Under the pieces are notes generated by a model that saw only the letters and a list, made by a program, of their open reading frames with translations, was not told where the DNA came from and searched no databases. A stretch of DNA of 64,000 nt. Origin: Pontibacter ramchanderi. GTDB lineage: Bacteria; Bacteroidota; Bacteroidia; Cytophagales; Hymenobacteraceae. How positions within the stretch are numbered: the first letter of the stretch is position 1; each line of letters opens with the position of its first letter. The stretch covers positions 868,001-932,000 of the forward strand of contig NZ_PJMU01000001.1 in assembly GCF_002846395.1 (NCBI RefSeq). Reading direction: 5' to 3'. This document shows positions 44,305-53,192 of this stretch, in pieces. The translations under genes were made by a program, and so were the position numbers.

Positions 44305-44312
44305 CAAAGATA
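44305..44312 (-). promoter_or_regulatory. Predicted -7 box of the Sel1/ankyrin gene
   Basis: TATCTTTG on the minus strand, an exact TAnnTTTG match 70 bases before the start codon. Confidence 0.4.
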
Positions 44313-44501
44313 CAGATAATGCGGCGTTTCTCTAAAAAGCCCTGCCCGAAGACACGCAAAAGAGAGGCCAAAAACGCATTACTTTATAAGAAACCAAAAG
44401 CAATGCCGGTCTAGTTCTCTAAATGTGCAAACGCCGTTCCTAAAACGGATAGGAATGTGTAAATTGCATGGATTATTAAAGACGCACGCGGAAGAAAGCA
44501 A

Positions 44502-46757
44502 ATGGATTATATTAGTTTACTGAACGAGTCGCAGCGCAAGGCCGTGCTCCACACCGAGGGGCCAGCCATGATCATTGCGGGTGCCGGCTCAGGCAAAACA
44601 AGAGTACTGACTTACCGGATCGCCTACCTGATCAGCCAGGGGGTGGATCCGTTCAACATATTGGCCCTGACCTTTACCAACAAGGCGGCCAAAGAAATGC
44701 GCCACCGTATCGAGAAAGTGATCGGCAACGAGGCCAAAAACATCTGGATGGGTACCTTCCACTCCGTTTTCTCGCGCATTTTGCGTGCCGAGGCGGACAA
44801 GATCGGCTATCCGAAAAGCTTCACCATCTACGACACCGACGACTCCAAAACACTCATTCGCAACATAGTGAAGGAGATGAACCTGGATGATAAGCTCTAT
44901 AAGCCCAACGTGGTGCTGGGCCGTATTTCTTCAGCCAAGAACAAGCTGATCTCGGTCAAGCAGTACCTCAACGACCCCGTAATACAGGCCGACGACGAAG
45001 CCGCCATGCGCCCGAAGATCGGCAAGATATACGAGCAGTACGCCAACCGCTGCTTCAAGGCCGGTGCCATGGACTTCGACGACCTGCTGTTCCAGACCAA
45101 TGTGCTGTTCCGAGACCATCCGGATGCACTGAACAAGTACCAGCACATTTTCAAGTTCGTGATGGTGGACGAGTATCAGGATACGAACTACTCCCAGTAC
45201 CTGATCACGCGCAAACTGGCTGCCCAGAACCGCAACATCGTAGTGGTGGGCGACGATGCGCAGTCTATCTATGCGTTCCGTGGGGCCGATATACAGAACA
45301 TCCTCAACTTCGAGCGTGACTATCCGGAGCTGGAGGTGTTTAAGCTGGAGCAAAACTACCGCTCTACCAAGAACATCGTGAACGCGGCTAACTCCGTGAT
45401 CCGAAACAACTCGGCGCAGCTGAAGAAGGATGTATTCACAGACAACGAGCAGGGACCGCTGATCGAGGTGATCAAGGCCAATTCCGACAACGAGGAAGGC
45501 AAACTGGTGGCGACCACCATCTTCGAGGAGAAGATGAGCAACCACCTATCCTACGACGACTTTGCCATCCTGTACCGTACCAATGCGCAGTCCAGGGCCA
45601 TGGAAGAGGCCTTGCGCCGCATGAACATAAGGTATAAGATTGTGGGCGGTCTGTCGTTCTACCAACGCAAGGAAATAAAGGATCTGATCGCCTACCTGCG
45701 CTTGGTGGTGAATCCGAACGATGAGCAGGCGCTGCGCCGCGTGATCAACTATCCGAAACGAGGTATAGGGGAAACCACTGAGCAGAAACTCTTTGTGACG
45801 GCTGACGAAACCAACCACAGCGTATGGGAAGTGATTCAGAATGCCGGTCAATTTCTGGGCAACCGGGTGGGTACAGCTATTGAGAACTTCTCGATCATGA
45901 TCAAAGACTTCGCCCGCATTGCCGATAACACCGATGCCTTTGAGGTAGCCAAGCATGTGGCGAAGCATTCCGGCATCGTAGATGACCTGTACCAGGATAA
46001 AACCGTAGAGGGCCTTGCCCGTTACGAGAACATTCAGGAGCTGCTCAACGGTATAAAAGAGTATGTGGACGATCCGGAGAAGGAAGACAAGAGCCTGTCG
46101 GCATTCCTGCAGGACATCGCCCTGATCACCGACGCCGATACCAAAGCCGACATGGACGGCGAATTTGTCACGCTCATGACAATTCACTCTGCAAAAGGTC
46201 TGGAGTTTAAGAATGTATTTATCGTAGGTATGGAAGAGAACCTTTTCCCGAGCCAGATGATGCTCAACTCGCGCGCTGACCTGGAAGAGGAAAGACGCCT
46301 TTTCTACGTGGCCATCACCCGTGCCGAGAAAAAGCTATACCTGACCTACGCCACTAGCCGTTACCAGTGGGGCAACCTGCGTGCGTGTGAGAAGAGCCGC
46401 TTCCTCGACGAGATCGATCCGAAGTACCTCAACTTTAAGTACGGCGAACAGAACGCAGCCAGCGGAGGCGGCAACGTGTTCGACCGTGTGCTGCAGCGCA
46501 AGAGCAGCATCAGCAGTCTGGTGCAGCCGCCGGCACGCAAGCAGGCCGCCACCGCCTATACCCCACCCGCCGACTTTAAACCCAGCGACACGACGAATCT
46601 GGCGGCTGGCATGAAGGTAGAGCACCCTAAATTCGGTTTCGGCGTAGTAACCAAGATGGACACGCAGGGCAACAGCACCAAGGCCATCATCAACTTCGAC
46701 GAAGTAGGCGAGAAAACCCTGCTGCTAAGCTTTGCCAAGCTGAGGATTCATAATTGA
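44502..46757 (+). CDS. UvrD/PcrA-type DNA helicase
   Basis: A 751-residue superfamily 1A helicase. Motifs in order: Q-motif LNESQRKAV (residue 6), Walker A GAGSGKT (about 28), motif Ia TFTNKAAKEM (about 57), motif II VMVDEYQDTN (about 223), motif III VGDDAQSIYAFRGA (about 250), motif IV EQNYRSTKNI (about 285), motif V TIHSAKGLEF (about 560) and motif VI VAITRAEKKLYL (about 608). The C-terminal 80 residues hold a PcrA-type domain (GMKVEHPKFGFGVV). It unwinds DNA 3' to 5' in excision repair and replication restart. PcrA-like by length and tail. Confidence 0.93.
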   Translation: MDYISLLNESQRKAVLHTEGPAMIIAGAGSGKTRVLTYRIAYLISQGVDPFNILALTFTNKAAKEMRHRIEKVIGNEAKNIWMGTFHSVFSRILRAEADKIGYPKSFTIYDTDDSKTLIRNIVKEMNLDDKLYKPNVVLGRISSAKNKLISVKQYLNDPVIQADDEAAMRPKIGKIYEQYANRCFKAGAMDFDDLLFQTNVLFRDHPDALNKYQHIFKFVMVDEYQDTNYSQYLITRKLAAQNRNIVVVGDDAQSIYAFRGADIQNILNFERDYPELEVFKLEQNYRSTKNIVNAANSVIRNNSAQLKKDVFTDNEQGPLIEVIKANSDNEEGKLVATTIFEEKMSNHLSYDDFAILYRTNAQSRAMEEALRRMNIRYKIVGGLSFYQRKEIKDLIAYLRLVVNPNDEQALRRVINYPKRGIGETTEQKLFVTADETNHSVWEVIQNAGQFLGNRVGTAIENFSIMIKDFARIADNTDAFEVAKHVAKHSGIVDDLYQDKTVEGLARYENIQELLNGIKEYVDDPEKEDKSLSAFLQDIALITDADTKADMDGEFVTLMTIHSAKGLEFKNVFIVGMEENLFPSQMMLNSRADLEEERRLFYVAITRAEKKLYLTYATSRYQWGNLRACEKSRFLDEIDPKYLNFKYGEQNAASGGGNVFDRVLQRKSSISSLVQPPARKQAATAYTPPADFKPSDTTNLAAGMKVEHPKFGFGVVTKMDTQGNSTKAIINFDEVGEKTLLLSFAKLRIHN

Positions 46758-46897
46758 TTTAGTGAATGAGTGATTGAGTGGATGAGTGATTGTTTTTTTG
46801 ATGGATTAATTTTTCATTCATTAAATTTTTATAAATCATTCACTCAATCACTAACCCACTAAATAAAACTCACTCATTCACTAAATCGCTAAATCAA
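46758..46897. repeat. Intergenic iterated element with C-free and G-free arms (C)
   Basis: The left arm repeats GTGNNTGA with period 8 (GTGAATGA, GTGATTGA, GTGGATGA, GTGATTG; 46762-46792) and contains no C. The right arm (46834-46890) repeats CATTCACTCAATCACT-like words with almost no G. The arms are approximate reverse complements. Confidence 0.55.
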
Positions 46898-46911
46898 AAA
46901 TAATTTACTCC

Positions 46912-46919
46912 TACATTTG
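46912..46919 (+). promoter_or_regulatory. Predicted -7 box of the DUF4290-murA operon
   Basis: TACATTTG, an exact TAnnTTTG match 20 bases before the start codon, implying a very short leader. Confidence 0.5.
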
Positions 46920-46938
46920 AGATTCATAAATTGACATA

Positions 46939-47607
46939 ATGGAAGCAAGTACCACTTTTAAGCAGGAGCTGTTGCTGCGCGAATACGGCAGAAACGTGCA
47001 GGATCTGGTAAATCATATCCTGACCATTGAAGACCGTTCGGAGCGCACGCGCCTCTCTTACCTGCTCATCAACCTGATGGCCAAGCTCAATCCGCAATTA
47101 CGCGATACGCAGGACTATCAGCAAAAACTATGGAACCACCTCTTTGTGATGTCAGGCTCCAAACTTGACGTGGACGCTCCTTACCCGCTCAGCGCCATGG
47201 AATACCTCAACGATAAGCCACAGACAATGGACTATCCGCTGAGCACACCCAGGTACAAGCACTACGGCCAGAACGTGGAGCTGCTGATACAGCGTGCCAC
47301 AGAACTTGAGGATGATAAAGAACGTGAAGCGGCTACGATCTCGATCGGAAAGCTGATGAAGACCCTCTACCGCTCTTACAACAAAGACAGCATCACGGAC
47401 GATGTGATCCTGAACGATATTCAGCAGATCTCCAAAGGTAAACTGAACCTGGACCTGGCGACTGTAGAGGCAAACAACCTGTTCGAATCGGTAAGCAGCA
47501 AGTCGCAGGACAGCGGCAGCAACCGTCCGCAGCAGCAGCAAAACCGCGGCGGCGACAACCGTGGCCGAAAAAACACCAGAACAACTTCCAACCAACGAAA
47601 TAAATAG
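46939..47607 (+). CDS. DUF4290 protein upstream of murA
   Basis: A 222-residue protein of the Bacteroidota DUF4290 family, which is regularly encoded just before murA. Residues 1-175 are helical with LLLREYGRNVQDLV and MKTLYRSYNKDSITDDVIL as recognisable blocks. The tail is a disordered, Gln/Asn/Arg/Gly-rich stretch (QQQQNRGGDNRGRKN) that could bind RNA. The conserved linkage to murA suggests a link to peptidoglycan precursor control, but no function is established. The stop is 6 bases before murA. Confidence 0.8.
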   Translation: MEASTTFKQELLLREYGRNVQDLVNHILTIEDRSERTRLSYLLINLMAKLNPQLRDTQDYQQKLWNHLFVMSGSKLDVDAPYPLSAMEYLNDKPQTMDYPLSTPRYKHYGQNVELLIQRATELEDDKEREAATISIGKLMKTLYRSYNKDSITDDVILNDIQQISKGKLNLDLATVEANNLFESVSSKSQDSGSNRPQQQQNRGGDNRGRKNTRTTSNQRNK

Positions 47608-47613
47608 TATTAA

Positions 47614-48918
47614 ATGGCTTCATTTGAAGTAAAAGGCGGTGCAAAGCTGCGCGGAGAGATCATTCCGCAGGGTGCCAAAAACGAGGCGCTGCAGATCCTG
47701 TGCGCCGTGTTGCTTACCCCGGAAAAAGTAACAATTTCCAACATCCCGGATATTCGCGATGTCAATAAATTGATTGAACTGCTGCGTTCGCTGGGTGTGA
47801 AAACGGAGCGCCTGGCACCGGATACTTATACCTTCCAGGCCGATGACATCGACATCGATTTCCTGGATTCCGAGCGTTTTGTAGAACTTGGTCGCGCCAT
47901 CAGAGGCTCGGTGATGATCGTAGGCCCGATGCTGGCCCGATTCGGAAAAGCGAAGATGCCAAAGCCGGGTGGTGACAAGATCGGCCGTCGCAGACTGGAC
48001 ACGCACTTTACAGGTTTCGAAAAACTAAGTGCTTCCTTTCAGTACAGCGCGGAGGATGATTTCTATACCGTGACTTCGTCTGGCTTGAAGGGTTCCTACA
48101 TGCTCCTCGACGAGGCCTCTGTAACAGGTACAGCCAATATTCTGATGGCGGCTGTGCTGGCCGAGGGCACTACCACAATTTACAACGCAGCCTGCGAGCC
48201 TTACGTGCAGCAGCTGTGCCGCATGCTCAACCGCATGGGCTCCAAGATCAGTGGCATCGGTTCTAACCTGCTCGTGATTGAAGGCGTGAAAGAATTGGGA
48301 GGTACCGAGCACCGCATGCTGCCCGATATGATCGAGATCGGCTCGTTTATTGGCCTTGCTGCCATGACCGGATCGGAGATCACCATCAAAGACTGCCAGA
48401 TTCCGGAGCTAGGACTTATACCGGATACCTTCCAGCGCCTGGGCATCAAAATGGAATTCCGTGGCGACGACATTTTTATACCGGAGCAGGACCGCTACGA
48501 AGTGGACACCTACATTGATGGCAGCATCCTGAACATTGCCGACCATACCTGGCCGGGCCTGACGCCTGACCTGCTGAGCGTCGCCCTTGTGGTGGCTACG
48601 CAGGCGAAGGGTACCGTGCTGGTGCATCAGAAAATGTTCGAGAGCCGCCTGTTCTTCGTGGACAAGCTCATCGACATGGGTGCGCAAATCATCCTCTGCG
48701 ACCCGCACCGTGCCACCGTCATCGGTCAGAACAAGCAGATCCCGCTGCGTGGCATCCGCATGACCTCGCCTGACATACGTGCCGGTGTGGCCCTGCTTAT
48801 CGCAGCGCTTTCCGCCGAAGGCACCAGCATCATCGACAACGTAGAGCAGATCGACCGTGGCTATCAGAACATCGACGGCCGTTTGAATGCGCTGGGCGCA
48901 CAGATCAGAAGATTGTAG
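47614..48918 (+). CDS. murA: UDP-GlcNAc 1-carboxyvinyltransferase MurA, Asp active-site form
   Basis: A 434-residue EPSP-synthase-fold enzyme making UDP-GlcNAc-enolpyruvate, the first committed step of peptidoglycan synthesis. The N-terminal GGAKLRGEIIPQGAKNEAL is typical. The catalytic loop reads KPGGDKIGRRRLDTH, with Asp near residue 121 where E. coli has Cys115. The same Cys-to-Asp change in chlamydial and mycobacterial MurA prevents covalent attack by fosfomycin, so this enzyme should be fosfomycin-insensitive. It is co-transcribed with the DUF4290 gene. Confidence 0.95.
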   Translation: MASFEVKGGAKLRGEIIPQGAKNEALQILCAVLLTPEKVTISNIPDIRDVNKLIELLRSLGVKTERLAPDTYTFQADDIDIDFLDSERFVELGRAIRGSVMIVGPMLARFGKAKMPKPGGDKIGRRRLDTHFTGFEKLSASFQYSAEDDFYTVTSSGLKGSYMLLDEASVTGTANILMAAVLAEGTTTIYNAACEPYVQQLCRMLNRMGSKISGIGSNLLVIEGVKELGGTEHRMLPDMIEIGSFIGLAAMTGSEITIKDCQIPELGLIPDTFQRLGIKMEFRGDDIFIPEQDRYEVDTYIDGSILNIADHTWPGLTPDLLSVALVVATQAKGTVLVHQKMFESRLFFVDKLIDMGAQIILCDPHRATVIGQNKQIPLRGIRMTSPDIRAGVALLIAALSAEGTSIIDNVEQIDRGYQNIDGRLNALGAQIRRL

Positions 48919-48939
48919 CATCTTGGTTAAGATTTAAAT

Positions 48940-48972
48940 AAAAAGAGCGCTCAGAAATGGGCGCTCTTTTTA
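48940..48972 (+). terminator. Intrinsic terminator after murA
   Basis: AAAAAGAGCGC pairs with GCGCTCTTTTT around the loop TCAGAAATGG. Confidence 0.85.
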
Positions 48973-49112
48973 TTTTGGCTGGTATGAAAAGTAAAGATGA
49001 ATCTTGCTTATATTAGGTATAAGATCGGTAATTAAACAAAACGCATCTTTACATATATTGCAGATAGCGGGAGTCGGTACTCCTGCTACTCTAGTTCTCA
49101 GTAATTGTAAGT

Positions 49113-49505
49113 ATGAATTTCGAACCTCCAATATCAGAAAGAAACACAGACGAGCTAATTCAAATAGCTAATTTTCCAGATGATTGGAACCCCATGGCTG
49201 TTGAACAAGCAAAAAATGAACTAATGGTTAGAAACGTTTCACTTGAATATCAGAACAAGAAAGTGTCTGTTTGGAAGCGGTACAAGGAGAAGAAGAAAGT
49301 AGTCACAAACAAGACAAAGGCGAACGAAAGATATCATTGGGTAGATTTCATAATCCGATTAGATGAAGTGATTGTAGAAATGCTGTTCGACTGGGACATG
49401 AAGAAGGACGGATATGCAAGAAAACATCAGCAAAGAAAATATACGTTTGCAGTCATAGGTATTTTAGTTGTCGTTGGATATTTACTTCTAAAACTGAAAG
49501 AATAA
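49113..49505 (+). CDS. Small C-terminally anchored protein of unknown function
   Basis: A 130-residue protein with a soluble N-terminal part (ERNTDELIQIANFPDDW, AVEQAKNELMVRNVS) typical of small Bacteroidota proteins that carry a degenerate repeat before a membrane segment. A basic linker and one C-terminal helix (YTFAVIGILVVVGYLLLKL, residues 110-128) follow. Its codons are clearly more A/T-rich than those of its neighbours, hinting at recent acquisition. It stands alone with no terminator that I can see. Function unknown. Confidence 0.65.
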   Translation: MNFEPPISERNTDELIQIANFPDDWNPMAVEQAKNELMVRNVSLEYQNKKVSVWKRYKEKKKVVTNKTKANERYHWVDFIIRLDEVIVEMLFDWDMKKDGYARKHQQRKYTFAVIGILVVVGYLLLKLKE

Positions 49506-49572
49506 CTTCTTAGAACACGGCACAGGCTCCATACTCGGCTTTGCCTCATTCGCAGTCTGTACTAACCGTTAC

Positions 49573-50748
49573 CTATTCCTTCTCCCCTCTCCTGCTTCCT
49601 TGATACAGTTCATACTTCAACAACCTACAATCGATAGCGCCATTGTACAGCGGTGTGCGGCGGGAGGCACGCAGACCGATGCTTTTGGCGGCATCCAGGT
49701 TGCCAGTGAACACAAAGGCATCGAAGCCCTGGTAATTGTTCTTGAGCGTGTCGCCGATCTGCTTGTAGAGTTGGTGAATGTCGTCGGACAGGATGCGTTC
49801 GTTATAAGGCGGATTCATGATCAGAACTCCCTCCTCTGCCGGAGCCTGGGTCTTGAAAAAGTCAGCCATTTCCACTTTGATCACGTGCTCCAACCCGGCA
49901 TTCTCGATGTTCTTGCGGGCGGCCATCACATAGTCCGGGTCAATGTCGTAGCCAATGATCTGGGCCTGCGGCTCGCGCTTTTCTTTGGCTTCAGCCGTTT
50001 TCCATACCATCTCAAACAGCTCTTCGTTGTAGTCTTTCCAGCTCTCAAAACCATAGGGGTCGCGGCGGAAGATGCCTGGAGCAATGTTCTGGGCCATGAG
50101 GGCAGCTTCGATCAGGAAAGTGCCGGAACCGGCCATTGGGTCGATAAAGGTTGATTTCTTGTCCCAGCCGGACAAGGCAATGATGCCGGCGGCCAGCACC
50201 TCGTTGAGCGGGGCCACATTGGTTTGAAGGCGGTAACCGCGGCGATGCAGTGAGTCGCCAGAAGAGTCGAGCGAAAGGGTGACCATGTTCTCGTGCATGT
50301 GCAGGTTCAGGCGCACGTCCGGCCGGATGCGGTCCACGGAAGGGCGCTCGCCGGTGGCTTTGCGAAACTGGTCCACGATGGCGTCTTTGGTAAGCTGGGC
50401 CACAAAAAGCGAGTGCTCAAAAGTAGAGTGGCTCACCACGGCATCAATGGCAAAAGTCTGGTCCAGGTCCATGATCTCGGCCCAGTTGGTTTTCTGCACC
50501 TGCTCGTACAGGTCGCGCTCGTTGCGGGCTTTGAACGTACGGATCGGCCGGAGAATACGAATGGCTGTACGGCACCACAGGTTGGCTTCGTAGAGCTGGC
50601 GCAGGTTACCCGAGAACGAAACAGCCCGGTTGCCTACCTTGATGTACTCAACCTCCAGCGCTTCGAGTTCCTGTGCCAACACCTCTTCCAGACCACTGAG
50701 CGTTGTGGCAATCATGTTGAAATTATCGCTCTGCTTTTGCTTCGCCAT
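49573..50748 (-). CDS. THUMP-domain RNA methyltransferase (RlmL N-terminal type)
   Basis: The 391-residue enzyme has an N-terminal ferredoxin-like plus THUMP region (residues 1-165) and a Rossmann methyltransferase domain. The SAM motif is DPMAGSGTFLIEAAL (about residue 203) and the catalytic motif IV is IMNPPYNERI (about 308), of the N6/N2-purine (N/D)PP(Y/F) type. This matches the N-terminal half of E. coli RlmL, which makes m2G2445 in 23S rRNA. The RlmK half is absent, as usual outside gammaproteobacteria. Single gene. Confidence 0.88.
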   Translation of the reverse strand: MAKQKQSDNFNMIATTLSGLEEVLAQELEALEVEYIKVGNRAVSFSGNLRQLYEANLWCRTAIRILRPIRTFKARNERDLYEQVQKTNWAEIMDLDQTFAIDAVVSHSTFEHSLFVAQLTKDAIVDQFRKATGERPSVDRIRPDVRLNLHMHENMVTLSLDSSGDSLHRRGYRLQTNVAPLNEVLAAGIIALSGWDKKSTFIDPMAGSGTFLIEAALMAQNIAPGIFRRDPYGFESWKDYNEELFEMVWKTAEAKEKREPQAQIIGYDIDPDYVMAARKNIENAGLEHVIKVEMADFFKTQAPAEEGVLIMNPPYNERILSDDIHQLYKQIGDTLKNNYQGFDAFVFTGNLDAAKSIGLRASRRTPLYNGAIDCRLLKYELYQGSRRGEKE

Positions 50749-50772
50749 TTGCTATACCTGTTTGAACTGCAA

Positions 50773-51036
50773 AAATAGGGTTTTAAGTTGGGAAGTTAGA
50801 AAGGTAAAAAGTTAGAAAGTTATACTTACCGATTATGGTGCGTCTAAAGCGCTTATTAACACGTTCTGTCTGACCGTGATTTACCTTATTGTTCACTTTA
50901 CAATACCTGCCAATTTATATGGATTAAGCTGGCCCATTTTATAATGAATTTTGATTTTTGTCCTGATTCAGTCTGATGATTCCCCAACAGTTACACTTTC
51001 TACCTTTCTAACTTTTTAATTTTCTAACTAAAATAG
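50773..51036. repeat. Intergenic iterated element with C-free and G-free arms (D)
   Basis: The left arm (50773-50825) carries AAGTTAGAAAGGTAAAAAG-type words and almost no C. The right arm (50985-51036) carries CTTTCTAACTTTTTAATTT-type words and almost no G. TTTCTAACTTTTTA and its complement face each other across about 170 bases of unremarkable sequence. It fills the 315-base gap between the divergent methyltransferase and murB genes. Confidence 0.5.
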
Positions 51037-51063
51037 CCTTATTTTTACGGCAAATACCCGCTT

Positions 51064-52080
51064 ATGAAATTCGAGAAAGACTTTTCCCTGAAACCTTACA
51101 ATACGTTTGGCATCGATGTGAGGACCAGGCATTTTGCCCGCTTCGACAGTGTACAGGAACTGCAGGAGCTACTGCAGCGGCCTGAGGTGAAGGAAGAGCC
51201 GAAGCTTATACTGGGCGGGGGAAGTAATTTGCTTTTCACAAAAGATTTCGACGGCATTGTGCTGCTCAACGGCATCAAAGGTATGGAAGTACTGCGCGAA
51301 GCAGATGGCTATACCTACGTGCGAGCCGGAGGAGGCGAAAAGTGGCATGACCTGGTGCTCTTCTGCCTCGAGCATGACCTGGGTGGCATCGAGAACATGT
51401 CGCTTATACCTGGCACTGTGGGAGCCGCTCCCCTGCAGAACATTGGGGCCTATGGCGTAGAGCTGAAAGATGTGTTCGTGGAACTGGAAGCTGTGCAGTT
51501 GGAGACCGGCCAAGTCCATACCTTCGACAAGGAGGCCTGCCAGTTCGGTTATCGCGAGAGTGTGTTCAAACACAGCCTGAAGGGACAGTATGTAGTAACT
51601 GCCGTGACCCTGCGTCTGCGCAAAGAGCCGCAGCTGAACACCTCTTACGGCGCCATTCAAACCACCCTGCAGGACATGCAGGTACAGCAGCCTACCATCC
51701 ACGACGTGAGCGCCGCCGTGTGCCACATCCGCCGCAGCAAACTACCCGACCCGGCGCAGATTGGTAATGCAGGCAGCTTCTTTAAAAATCCCGAGATCCC
51801 GGTGCTGCTTTTTGATGTGCTTAAAGAGAAATACCCTGACATGCCCGCCTACCCCGTGTCCGATATGAGCGTGAAGGTGCCGGCGGGCTGGTTGATCGAA
51901 CAGTGCGGCTGGAAAGGCAAAGTGATTGATAACTACGGTGTGCACAAAAACCAGGCGCTGGTACTGGTGAATTACGGCGGTGCCAAGGGCGAAAACCTCC
52001 TACAATTGGCCCAGGATATTATTCAATCGGTGCAGGAAAAATTTGGCATTGCGCTGCAGCCGGAGGTCAACATCATCTAA
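51064..52080 (+). CDS. murB: UDP-N-acetylenolpyruvoylglucosamine reductase MurB (type I)
   Basis: A 338-residue FAD enzyme that reduces the MurA product to UDP-MurNAc. FAD-binding motifs are LILGGGSNLLF (about residue 48) and IPGTVGAAPLQNIGAYG (about 115). The catalytic Ser is in NAGSFFKNPEI (about 235) and the C-terminal Glu is in LQPEVNII. The length and the extra Tyr loop (about residues 165-200) indicate the E. coli-like type I. Together with murA it shows the first two Mur steps encoded in this region. Confidence 0.95.
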   Translation: MKFEKDFSLKPYNTFGIDVRTRHFARFDSVQELQELLQRPEVKEEPKLILGGGSNLLFTKDFDGIVLLNGIKGMEVLREADGYTYVRAGGGEKWHDLVLFCLEHDLGGIENMSLIPGTVGAAPLQNIGAYGVELKDVFVELEAVQLETGQVHTFDKEACQFGYRESVFKHSLKGQYVVTAVTLRLRKEPQLNTSYGAIQTTLQDMQVQQPTIHDVSAAVCHIRRSKLPDPAQIGNAGSFFKNPEIPVLLFDVLKEKYPDMPAYPVSDMSVKVPAGWLIEQCGWKGKVIDNYGVHKNQALVLVNYGGAKGENLLQLAQDIIQSVQEKFGIALQPEVNII

Positions 52081-52182
52081 GCGTCAACGCCAACGTTAGG
52101 GTCTCAAATTTTTAGCGGAACTTTCCTAACTTATTTATACACGTTGCGATATATAGGGTATACTTTAACCGTTTACAACCCT

Positions 52183-52620
52183 ATGAAAATTTATATACTC
52201 CGCTTCCTTTTTTTATTTCTGGCCTTGCCTTTCGTACTGGTCTCTTGTGATGATGATGACCCTGAGCCTACCAAAACTGACCTGATCGTAGCGCACGAGT
52301 GGCAGGGAGATCGCGTGCTGGTGAATGGCTTCGATGTGTCAGACCGCCCCGAGATCAAAGACATGCTGCTCGATATCAAAAGTACTCGCCTGACATTGCG
52401 CCGCGATGGCACCTACACAGCCGTGTATGAGCAGGCTGGTTCTACCCAAACCACTACCGGCACCTGGCAATTTAAGGAAAATGAAACGATCATCTACTTC
52501 GACCTGCTCGGCGACTTACAGATAGAAAACCTGACCACCACCAACATGGACCTCATCGCCACGGTGAACCGTAACAACACGACCTTTGATGCCAAGGTGC
52601 AGTTTGTGAAGAAAAACTAA
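52183..52620 (+). CDS. Small lipoprotein with lipocalin-like domain
   Basis: The product from ATG 52183 is 145 residues; an upstream in-frame ATG (52144) would prepend 13 residues before the signal and is less likely. The signal ends FVLVSC, lipidated at about residue 20, followed by an acidic DDDDPEP segment. The body has the LTLRRDGTYTAVYEQ, GTWQFKENETIIYFD pattern of small beta-barrel, lipocalin-like Bacteroidota lipoproteins. It is a paralogue of the next gene. Function unknown. Confidence 0.7.
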   Translation: MKIYILRFLFLFLALPFVLVSCDDDDPEPTKTDLIVAHEWQGDRVLVNGFDVSDRPEIKDMLLDIKSTRLTLRRDGTYTAVYEQAGSTQTTTGTWQFKENETIIYFDLLGDLQIENLTTTNMDLIATVNRNNTTFDAKVQFVKKN

Positions 52621-52726
52621 ATTGAGTAAGTTAGGAGCGGCGATTGCCCTACGTGCATCCTTATAACCCCAGCACTTACGCAGAACAGGATTCAGGTAAT
52701 CTTTCCATTCACTATAAAACGGTTTC

Positions 52727-53158
52727 ATAAAATTTCAAAAACTACTTACCTTCCTGTTTGCTCTGCTCCTGCTAACCAGCATGACCTCGTGCGACAAAGA
52801 CGACGATAAAGAGCCTTCTCAAAGGGATTTGCTCACATCCAGCGCCTGGAAAGGCGAAGCTATAATGGCTAATGGCCGTGATATTTCAGATATCTACTAC
52901 GAGGAAATCGGCTATGATATCAAAAAGAACACTGTCAAGTATGACAAGGCCGGTACCTACGTTGATTCTTATGAAAGAATGTCATTGAGCGGCACCTGGG
53001 AATTTGCCAACAACGATAAGTCCATTATTTTCGATAAAGGCACAGAAGACGAATACACAGCAAAGGTCTTGAAGCTCACGAACAGTGAACTGCAGCTGGA
53101 AAACGCCTTCGAAATTGACGGAGACACTTACTACATTGAGGTCTGGTACAACCGCTAA
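52727..53158 (+). CDS. Small lipoprotein paralogue with apparent ATA start
   Basis: Reading back from the acidic body, the frame contains a perfect lipoprotein signal (KFQKLLTFLFALLLLTS followed by MTSC) and reaches the in-frame stop at 52715 without any ATG, GTG or TTG before it. The only initiator-like codon in the right place is ATA at 52727. The internal ATG at 52781 would delete the signal. The body (SGTWEFANNDKSIIFD) parallels the upstream paralogue. Either ATA is used, or a point mutation has removed the start and the gene is decaying. A terminator follows the stop. Confidence 0.6.
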   Translation: MKFQKLLTFLFALLLLTSMTSCDKDDDKEPSQRDLLTSSAWKGEAIMANGRDISDIYYEEIGYDIKKNTVKYDKAGTYVDSYERMSLSGTWEFANNDKSIIFDKGTEDEYTAKVLKLTNSELQLENAFEIDGDTYYIEVWYNR

Positions 53159-53160
53159 GC

Positions 53161-53192
53161 AAAAAAGGCTCCCTTACAGGAGCCTTTTTTTA
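53161..53192. terminator. Terminator between lipoprotein gene and mutS2
   Basis: AAAAAAGGCTCC pairs with GGAGCCTTTTTT around a short CTTACA loop. It serves both convergent transcripts and overlaps the last codon of mutS2. Confidence 0.85.
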
